A stretch of DNA of 12,180 nucleotides from Bacillota bacterium (GTDB taxonomy: Bacteria; Bacillota; Clostridia; Acetivibrionales; DSM-1351), in assembly GCA_023460955.1 (NCBI GenBank), contig JAEWOH010000039.1, positions 1 to 12,180 on the forward strand. The letters are read 5' to 3'. The translations under genes were made by a program, and so were the position numbers. The number at the start of each line of letters is the position of its first letter. Position 1 is the first letter of the stretch. The notes under the pieces were generated by a model. The model made no database searches. It was given only the letters and a program-made list of their open reading frames with translations, and had not been told where the DNA came from. Of this stretch, positions 7,093 through 12,180 are shown in pieces.

Positions 7093-7164
7093 GGAAATTG
7101 CGTTGCTTGATTTCACTTGCTATTTTTAACAATTACACTGCACATGACTATCTATCTTTTAACT

Positions 7165-8499
7165 TCAGTTTATCTCCACGGCTATTCCGTTAATGTATAC
7201 CTCTTTGATATCTGTAACCTTAATAGGCTCTAATGGCATATATTTGCAGACAAACTTACCGTCCTCATTTTGTTTTACTGCAGACTCTAAGTCCAGAACA
7301 CTTCCGTTCTTCGTTCTGACCGATACATTAATATCATTAGTATTATCGGTTTTGCTTCCTGTGCCTATTAGTGAAACTCCGAGTGGAGAAACAGAAACCT
7401 TATTTATTATTATTCCATTCATATTCAAATCACAGTTAACTTCTGTCCCTTTTTCCACAGCCTCAATTTTAAAGGTATTCTGCCACTTGCCCTCTGTATA
7501 TTGTCCAGCTGTGGTAAAACTATCTCCATTGATTTTGTATTTTTTCACCACTGTGTCATTTACTTGAAAAACATACTCAACATATTCCCTGCCATATTTA
7601 GTATTTCCGTATTCATCAATGCCAAAGTAGATATTGCTTGGGTTTATTCTATTACCCGAATTGTCAATTAATACTAAAGTGCCATGGTCATCAATACCGT
7701 CACCAGTCCATTTTGTCTGTATATGAAGCAGCCCATCAATCATTCCAATGTTTGATATATGTGCAAAATTTATATTGGGTAAGTCAATTTTCAATTTGTC
7801 AGGTTTTAGTATGCTGATAGTTCCTTCCTCTTTAAACTTCTCAAAAAAGCTGCCACTGCCACCGGAAACATTCTGCATATTAAGGGTGATAGTGTTTTTA
7901 TCATAGGCCCTTGTCGCTTTTTTCAAATCTATGCCAGTATCAAATAAGCCATAAACCTTTTTATCACTTAGAAACGACTCTATGTTAAGAGTAACCTTTT
8001 TGCCGTTCAGCTTCTTACCTCCATTAGCAAGTATCCTTATGATAGCAGTCTTTGAGGCTCTATCATATGATATTACTTCGCTCGTAAGCAAATTCAGCCC
8101 TGTGATGCTATAATTATACAGGTCAATACTATCATCTACTCTATCAGCATTCAGATCATGCATTGATATATATACAACTGCAGTATCACTATCACTCATG
8201 GCAGCAAGAACCTCCATTTTTATTCCATTATCTTCTGAGGTAAGTCTTATTGGCTTAAGATTTTGTGCTATCTTAGGACCTACCATAGACAAAAGCTTTT
8301 CAAAGTTCGGAACAGCAGATGCCATGACAGAAATAGATAACAAAACACACAAAGCTGCAGCTATTCCTATAGTATATCGTCTTTTGCTTATTACTCTTTT
8401 CTTTTTGGAAGTATCTATAATTTTATTTTTAAGCTCATTGCTGATTTTAAGATGAGCAAGTCTTGTATCTATTGAATTTTTAATTGTTTTACTCATCAT
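7165..8499 (-). CDS. DUF4179 membrane protein, likely anti-sigma factor
   Basis: The 444-residue protein has a short basic cytoplasmic N-terminus (1-41), one transmembrane helix (about 42-63, GIAAALCVLLSISVMASAV) and a long extracytoplasmic domain. The stretch after the helix, NFEKLLSMVGPKIAQNLKPI and then GIKMEVLAAMSDSDTAVVYISMHDL, is the typical DUF4179 module; the rest is beta-rich. Proteins of this type usually hold an ECF sigma factor at the membrane and release it on an envelope signal. No zinc-binding HxxxCxxC motif is seen, so it would not be a classical zinc anti-sigma domain. The gene overlaps the sigma gene by 11 bases (ATG inside the sigma C-terminus, AAAGGATGG site about seven bases upstream), indicating translational coupling. 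Two ATGs are adjacent; either could be used. The anti-sigma role is inferred from layout and family. Confidence 0.85.
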   Translation of the reverse strand: MMSKTIKNSIDTRLAHLKISNELKNKIIDTSKKKRVISKRRYTIGIAAALCVLLSISVMASAVPNFEKLLSMVGPKIAQNLKPIRLTSEDNGIKMEVLAAMSDSDTAVVYISMHDLNADRVDDSIDLYNYSITGLNLLTSEVISYDRASKTAIIRILANGGKKLNGKKVTLNIESFLSDKKVYGLFDTGIDLKKATRAYDKNTITLNMQNVSGGSGSFFEKFKEEGTISILKPDKLKIDLPNINFAHISNIGMIDGLLHIQTKWTGDGIDDHGTLVLIDNSGNRINPSNIYFGIDEYGNTKYGREYVEYVFQVNDTVVKKYKINGDSFTTAGQYTEGKWQNTFKIEAVEKGTEVNCDLNMNGIIINKVSVSPLGVSLIGTGSKTDNTNDINVSVRTKNGSVLDLESAVKQNEDGKFVCKYMPLEPIKVTDIKEVYINGIAVEIN

Positions 8500-9007
8500 A
8501 ATACCATCCTTTCAGTTCTTTTTTTAATCTCTCTCTGGCCCTCATAAGCCTGACTGATATAGTATCTTCGGGAATACTCAACGTTTGTGCTATTTCACGA
8601 ATTTTCATATTCTGATAATAAAACAGAAGAATCACTTCCTTATATTTCGGAGATAGCTTCATAATTTCCAAGAGAAGATCGTGGCCCTGCATGGTGTCAG
8701 CATCGTTGCTCACAGAAATATTTTCTAAAACAACTGCTTCGTCGATACGCTTCCACCAAGAGGAACGCAAGTAATTCTTACAAACATTTATGGCTATTCT
8801 CATTACCCATGTCTTTTCTTGACAATCGCCCTTAAAACTTATGTAGTTTTTATAGACCTTGTAAAAGGTATCCTGCACTGCATCTTCCGCAAGATGAATG
8901 TCTTTAAGGTAAAGAAAACACATTCTGAGAAGCGAGTCCCCATATTCTATTACAAGCTTATTCATATCAGGCATAGGTTTTTGCTTAGGTATCGAAATAT
9001 AATTCAT
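8489..9007 (-). CDS. ECF-type RNA polymerase sigma factor
   Basis: The protein has 172 residues, normal for an ECF sigma factor. Region 2 (about 15-84) includes LAEDAVQDTFYKVYKN (39-54) and KTWVMRIAINVCKNYLR (65-81), which melts and binds the -10. Region 4 (about 108-165) includes LSPKYKEVILLFYYQNMKIREIAQTLSIPEDTISVRLMRARERLKKEL, the helix-turn-helix that reads the -35. It directs RNA polymerase to a stress regulon, probably of envelope genes. The ATG at 9005-9007 has an AGAGGAGG site seven bases upstream. It is followed with overlap by the DUF4179 partner, the usual sigma/anti-sigma order. No clear ECF-type promoter (AAC-rich -35 with CGT-containing -10) was found upstream, so self-regulation is not shown. 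Confidence 0.94.
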   Translation of the reverse strand: MNYISIPKQKPMPDMNKLVIEYGDSLLRMCFLYLKDIHLAEDAVQDTFYKVYKNYISFKGDCQEKTWVMRIAINVCKNYLRSSWWKRIDEAVVLENISVSNDADTMQGHDLLLEIMKLSPKYKEVILLFYYQNMKIREIAQTLSIPEDTISVRLMRARERLKKELKGWYYDE

Positions 9008-9070
9008 TCCTTAACCTCCTCTCAGAAATTAGACACATAAATGAATAGAAATCTTTCAAAAAATAATCTG

Positions 9071-9098
9071 ACTACTCAGTTCAGCTGAAACTGCTAGT
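9071..9098. repeat. Imperfect dyad in the sigma gene leader
   Basis: A perfect 10-base palindrome TTCAGCTGAA (9080-9089) sits at the centre of a longer imperfect inverted repeat: ACTA plus CAGTT on one side and AACTG plus TAGT on the other. On the minus strand a run of six T follows after about eight bases, too far for a good terminator. It may be an operator or a leader RNA hairpin. Confidence 0.35.
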
Positions 9099-9115
9099 AA
9101 ATTACAATTATTAAC

Positions 9116-9156
9116 CTCAGTACAATCTGCTAACAGATTATATCAACTGTACTGAG
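9116..9156. promoter_or_regulatory. Dyad enclosing the likely sigma-factor promoter
   Basis: CTCAGTACA (9116-9124) and TGTACTGAG (9148-9156) are perfect 9-base inverted repeats with centres 32 bp apart, about three helical turns. Between them, on the minus strand, lies TGATATAAT (9145-9137), an extended -10 box. A small hairpin (ATCTG/CAGAT) also lies inside. The arrangement looks like an operator clamped around the promoter of the sigma gene, with a leader of about 120 bases. Confidence 0.45.
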
Positions 9157-9243
9157 TATTTACCGAGCTTTAGCCTCAATTTGAGTTCACCTCCAAAGGT
9201 CTTGCACTTCAATTATATACATATTAGGTATAATTCGCTATAA

Positions 9244-9332
9244 CTGCAAAAATACAACTTCCTGTATTAGTTTAGTAAACTGGCTTTGAGCCTTTATATT
9301 CGACTCTTTGCCAATACAGGGAGTTGTATTTT
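9244..9332 (-). terminator. Long-stem terminator of the transglutaminase gene
   Basis: Bases 9249-9268 pair with 9313-9332 over 20 positions with one G-U, around a 44-base loop. On the minus strand the stem ends in ATTTTT. It lies 27 bases after the stop codon at 9360. The stem is far longer than needed for termination, and its outer arms and part of its loop resemble the terminator at 6011-6054. Confidence 0.8.
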
Positions 9333-9359
9333 ATTGTAAACTTATTTTCTTTTCAGTAC

Positions 9360-11321
9360 TTACTTCTCCTTTACAGGGACAAGTGTGATTTTACCAGCAT
9401 CCTTTGCCTTGGTTGCATCTGATAGAACCACCTTACTACCGCTGCCACTGATTACCAGGTTCTTATTACTCACTGGACTAATAGTACAAACATTGGTTTT
9501 TGTGTCTATATTTATGTACCAACCATCAATAGTAGAGCTATCTTCCTGGATTAGCTTTGCAGGTACCTTGTCTCCGCTTTTTGGTCTGACACTTTCAGTG
9601 GATAGATACGTACCAAACACGCTTCTTATGGAATAAAGTGTGCCACCCAAATGCCTTATATAGAATTGATTTGCATAGTCTTCTTTAGTTAATATGGCCT
9701 CCGTATTATTCACGCGGATATAATTGTTCTGACAAACTAAGTAATACCAACCCTCTTTAATTGTATTTTTATTTGTGTCTGTTGCGCGGGTAATGGACTC
9801 AGCCTTTGATGGTACAAGTGACTTCTCCGGTGCCGGTGTTGGTGTTGGCGTCGGTGCCGGTGTTGGTGTCGGTGCTGGTGTTGGTGTTGGTGTTGGTGTT
9901 TCTGCAGGTTTTGTTGTCGTTGAACCTGATTTAGAACCACCCGGCTTCCACCTGGCATAAAGCGTAGTGTCTTTCTTTACTGTAGCTTCGCCAAAGTAAA
10001 CAGGCCTATCTGCATCTTTTGCATTTTTCTTATAATACCAGCCTGCAAAGGTATATCCTTCTCTCGTTGGTGATTTTGGCTGTGGCACTTTGCCATTATA
10101 ACCTGTTTTCAGGCTTGAAACGGGAGTTCCGCCGCAACTATCAAACGTAATGGTAAAGGGCTTTTGCCATGAAGCGTATAGGGTTATATTACCTTTTACG
10201 GTAGATATGTTTGGCTCTCTGATAAAATTCCAGAACTCTGTTCCGTTCTTTTTATAGGTCCAGCCGCCAAATATGTATCCCGCTCTTGTTGGATCCTTTG
10301 GCTTTGTGAGCCTTGTGTTATATGTAGTCTTCACGCTTGCGACCGCACTGCCGCCATTTGAATCAAACTTTACGGTATAGGTTTCAGGATTCCATTTAGC
10401 ATATAGATTTACATCTGTTGCTGCTTTATCCTTATTAAAATCCCAAGCTGCTTTAAAATCCGGATCCTTAAACCAGCCTGCAAATTTATAACCTGGACGT
10501 TTACCCGGGTCCTTCCAAGTCAGACCTGACATATATGGCACCGTAATATATGTATTGGGCTCACCTTCGTTATTACGGTACCACATAATTTTATTCCATA
10601 CCTCTGATGTATTAGTTAATAAATGACTTTTAGACAACTCTGCAAGAGATATATCAAAATACTTATTTCTCATACTCCCTTTAGAATACTTACCGTTATC
10701 ATATTTATTCCCTGAATCCCAGGTTGTGTCCATTATAACCCATCTCTTTTCGCTGCTTAGCCAAGCTTGTGACCACGCATGACCTACATTGCTATCAGAT
10801 GAAACAACTCCACTAACGGTTTTAGCTGGAATACCTACAGCCCGGAGCAAAGCAACAGTAGTTGCCGCATAGCCTCCACAAACTGCACGTTTACGATCCA
10901 ATACAACGGCTGGAGATTGAGGAGATGCCACATCTCCAGTCTTAGTAACCTCTCCTCTGTAGGCAGGATAGTCATAGTGAATGTTGGTAGCCACCCAATC
11001 ATGAATTGCTTTCATTTTTGAATAATCATTCTTGGATGAAGCAGTGATCTTTTTTGCCAATGCTATGATATCTTTATCATCAGTACCTATTTTATTCTTT
11101 TCAATTGCGTCACTATCGGTTCTTTGAGCATCCCACAGCTCTTTATTCCTGGCATAAGCCTTCTTATAATCCTTTAGTATGGAATGCTGCGTTTTGATGT
11201 TGATAATACGGTCTGGTCCATACACATTTGCAGAAGCCGGTTGGGGTACAAACATAGCAGCACTTACAAGAATTGCCAAATTTAAAGCAATTGTCATAGC
11301 TTTTGATAATATTTTTCTCAT
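9360..11321 (-). CDS. Secreted transglutaminase-like protein with InlB-type repeats and C-terminal beta domain
   Basis: The protein has 653 residues from the chosen start. Residues 1-31 are a signal peptide (basic start, hydrophobic core, ASA before Asn32). Residues about 85-202 form a transglutaminase-like/papain-fold domain with the triad Cys148 (RAVCGGYAATT), His181 (VGHAWSQAW) and Asp198 (VIMDTTWD). Three InlB/Listeria-Bacteroides repeats follow, roughly 255-310, 313-386 and 388-459, each ending near LYAxW. A 24-residue Thr-Pro/Ala-Pro linker spans 475-498. Residues about 520-653 (GWYYLVCQNNYIRV, LYSIRSVFGTYLS, LVISGSGSKVVLS) resemble a ricin-type beta-trefoil that could bind cell-wall or other sugars. 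There is no LPXTG motif or membrane anchor. The ATG at 11319-11321 has AAGGAGG five bases upstream; a longer frame from 11378 would add 19 residues before the signal peptide and lacks such a site. It may act on peptide bonds or crosslinks at the cell surface; the substrate is unknown. Confidence 0.88.
   Translation of the reverse strand: MRKILSKAMTIALNLAILVSAAMFVPQPASANVYGPDRIINIKTQHSILKDYKKAYARNKELWDAQRTDSDAIEKNKIGTDDKDIIALAKKITASSKNDYSKMKAIHDWVATNIHYDYPAYRGEVTKTGDVASPQSPAVVLDRKRAVCGGYAATTVALLRAVGIPAKTVSGVVSSDSNVGHAWSQAWLSSEKRWVIMDTTWDSGNKYDNGKYSKGSMRNKYFDISLAELSKSHLLTNTSEVWNKIMWYRNNEGEPNTYITVPYMSGLTWKDPGKRPGYKFAGWFKDPDFKAAWDFNKDKAATDVNLYAKWNPETYTVKFDSNGGSAVASVKTTYNTRLTKPKDPTRAGYIFGGWTYKKNGTEFWNFIREPNISTVKGNITLYASWQKPFTITFDSCGGTPVSSLKTGYNGKVPQPKSPTREGYTFAGWYYKKNAKDADRPVYFGEATVKKDTTLYARWKPGGSKSGSTTTKPAETPTPTPTPAPTPTPAPTPTPTPAPEKSLVPSKAESITRATDTNKNTIKEGWYYLVCQNNYIRVNNTEAILTKEDYANQFYIRHLGGTLYSIRSVFGTYLSTESVRPKSGDKVPAKLIQEDSSTIDGWYINIDTKTNVCTISPVSNKNLVISGSGSKVVLSDATKAKDAGKITLVPVKEK
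9829..9900 (-). repeat. Hexanucleotide repeat coding for the Thr-Pro/Ala-Pro linker
   Basis: Twelve near-identical six-base units (plus strand GGTGTT, GGTGCC, GGTGTC, GGCGTC and so on) encode residues 475-498 of the secreted protein. The last units are identical, so the tract can change length by slippage in steps of six bases without breaking the frame. Confidence 0.9.
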
Positions 11322-11335
11322 ATTAGCCTCCTTGA

Positions 11336-11392
11336 GCCGAATAACGGGTAAAATGATAATGAAGTGAATGCCTCCCAATATCCGTTATCGGC
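11336..11392 (-). promoter_or_regulatory. Hairpin directly before the ribosome binding site of the transglutaminase gene
   Basis: On the minus strand GCCGATAACGG (11392-11382) pairs with CCGTTATTCGGC (11347-11336), 11 pairs with one bulged T, around a 34-base loop that itself contains GGGAGG. The stem ends two bases before the AAGGAGG site (11333-11327). It could gate translation. No known riboswitch class was recognised. Confidence 0.4.
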
Positions 11393-11669
11393 GAAATAAC
11401 TTTATTAAATGCCCTATAAAAAGTTCATTTAGATTGGAAGGGTGTTATATATAGTTACATAAAGTTTATCACAGACAAACGATAAAAACCGTTATCGTCC
11501 TGAAGTGTTAATTTTCCGACCTGAAATGTAGAATTAAATACCATACCACCATCTTTGAACAGGGGATTTCTTGACTGATAATATGTACAATGGGTGGAAG
11601 CTTTTGTATAAAGAGTAATTTATAAAACTGCGACCCACGCAGGAGGTTGGACAAGTGCTGTTTGCTCAC

Positions 11670-11706
11670 AAAAAAGGACACCCGTCAGGATATCCATTAA
11701 TTGTCC
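11670..11706 (-). terminator. Terminator after the gene at the right edge
   Basis: On the minus strand GGACA (11706-11702) pairs with TGTCC (11680-11676), with a GGATATCC palindrome in the loop, followed by TTTTTTG. It lies about 90 bases past the stop codon at 11797. A short hairpin TGATAA/TTATCA (11713-11731) comes just before it. The outer stem is short, so efficiency is uncertain. Confidence 0.5.
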
Positions 11707-11796
11707 ATGTAGTGATAAGATTTTTTTATCAGTCTCAAATCTTCTCCTGACACATTCCCGAATAGTAGCCACAGTATAATGAAAACGGTAGCTTGC

Positions 11797-12180
11797 TTAC
11801 TTCATAAGATATTTCTTAGCTAGTAAAACATATAAAGTTACCCATTTATTGGGCTTACCCGGCTTCCCGATCTTAAAATACGGTTTAGATAATGCTTTCT
11901 CAAGAATATATCTGCCTTCACTATCTTTTTTGCTTTCTAGTAGCTCCCACGCCTTTTCACAACTTGTATGACCAGCTTTCCCCATGATAGAAAGGCCATA
12001 CATAATCATTTGCAATCCCATTTTGACTGGGTCAAGAGGATAAAACGTTCCTGCCATTTCTTGAATAATAAAATTGTTTATGCTATCAGGACGAAATATA
12101 ACGCTGTAATCCATATAAAAGTTTGTAAGTGGTACAAACTGTGACAAGCTTACCCCTTTCTTCTTTAATTCTGCTGCAAG
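11797..12180 (-). CDS. C-terminal part of an unidentified protein, possibly terpenoid-cyclase-like
   Basis: The frame is open from the window edge to TAA at 11797-11799, so 127 C-terminal residues are visible and the start is outside. A TTG at 12147-12145 is in frame but is not a convincing start, since the frame continues upstream as LAAELKKKGVSL. The end, with AWELLESKKDSEGRYILEKALSKPYFKIGKPGKPNKWVTLYVLLAKKYL, resembles the tail of alpha/alpha-toroid (prenyltransferase/squalene-cyclase-like) hypothetical proteins, where a 'SK.. GRW.L' and 'G.P.KW.TL..L' pattern is common. This is recognition by pattern only. The upstream part is needed to name the family. A terminator candidate follows at 11670-11706. 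Confidence 0.7.
   Translation of the reverse strand, partial: LAAELKKKGVSLSQFVPLTNFYMDYSVIFRPDSINNFIIQEMAGTFYPLDPVKMGLQMIMYGLSIMGKAGHTSCEKAWELLESKKDSEGRYILEKALSKPYFKIGKPGKPNKWVTLYVLLAKKYLMK

Larger units (their letters stand above)
11322..11796. other. Gene-free stretch upstream of the transglutaminase gene
   Basis: These 475 bases hold no convincing gene on either strand; the longest open stretches are about 20-45 codons without ribosome binding sites. They contain the hairpin next to the ribosome binding site, a second short hairpin (11479-11485 with 11492-11498), an exact repeat of CCGTTATCG (11382-11390 and 11489-11497), a GC-rich 5-bp hairpin (CTGCG/CGCAG, 11628-11642) and the terminator at 11670-11706. 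I could not pick a clear promoter for the transglutaminase gene. A decayed mobile element is possible but not shown. Confidence 0.5.

Noticed and set aside
7046..7132. 29-residue N-terminal extension of the AraC regulator from a TTG
   Set aside because: It has no ribosome binding site, runs through the likely -10 box, and the ATG at 7045 has a good site and gives the usual family N-terminus.
9737..9960. Open frames on both strands over the hexanucleotide repeat, giving Gly-Val-rich or His-Gln-rich proteins
   Set aside because: They are shadows of the Thr-Pro linker of the secreted protein; repeated six-base units keep all frames open.
11322..11378. 19-residue extension before the signal peptide of the transglutaminase
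   Set aside because: The ATG at 11321 has a perfect AAGGAGG at five bases and starts a standard signal peptide; the extension overlaps a leader hairpin.
11560..11616. Short plus-strand frame ending MYNGWKLLYKE as a transposase remnant
   Set aside because: It is too short, has stops before it and no terminal repeats, and cannot be tied to any transposase by eye.
11322..11796. Known riboswitch such as the cyclic-di-GMP class upstream of the surface protein gene
   Set aside because: I looked for the conserved cyclic-di-GMP class I core and for SAM and T-box elements and found none.

Overview
The window looks like chromosome of a low-GC Gram-positive bacterium, most likely a Clostridia member. 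It is AT-rich, the ribosome binding sites are strong AGGAGG types, there are many U-tailed intrinsic terminators, and the protein families present (DUF4179 anti-sigma partner, InlB-repeat transglutaminase, GyrI-domain AraC regulator) are typical of that group. Species cannot be named from the sequence alone. Every convincing gene lies on the minus strand, so transcription runs from high to low coordinates.

Layout from right to left (transcription order): the C-terminal end of an unidentified, possibly terpenoid-cyclase-like protein (11797-12180, partial) and its terminator; a 475-base gene-free stretch; a secreted transglutaminase-like protein with three InlB-type repeats, a Pro/Thr linker and a C-terminal beta-rich domain (9360-11321); a very long-stem terminator; an ECF sigma factor overlapping its DUF4179 membrane partner (9007-8489 and 8499-7165); an AraC-type regulator with a GyrI-like ligand-binding domain (7045-6077) with its terminator; a Mef-like MFS drug exporter (5768-4524); a nitroreductase (4147-3566); and a two-gene unit of rifamycin phosphotransferase (3212-600) followed 27 bases later by the N-terminal part of HelD (572-1, running off the window).

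Functionally the left 7 kb reads like a xenobiotic or antibiotic response neighbourhood: a drug-modifying enzyme, an RNA-polymerase-recycling factor of the family that includes rifamycin-protecting HelR proteins, an efflux pump, a nitroreductase and a regulator with a drug-binding-type domain. The rph-helD pair could combine destruction of rifamycin with its removal from RNA polymerase.

The intergenic regions are rich in structure. The nitroreductase leader carries a terminator overlapped by a mutually exclusive antiterminator stem plus a possible short leader ORF. The MFS exporter also has a terminator in its leader. A convincing promoter with 20-bp-phased direct repeats precedes the nitroreductase. 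A dyad encloses the -10 of the sigma gene. A possible plus-strand small RNA lies between the nitroreductase and rph. No tRNA, rRNA, CRISPR array or intact mobile element was seen.
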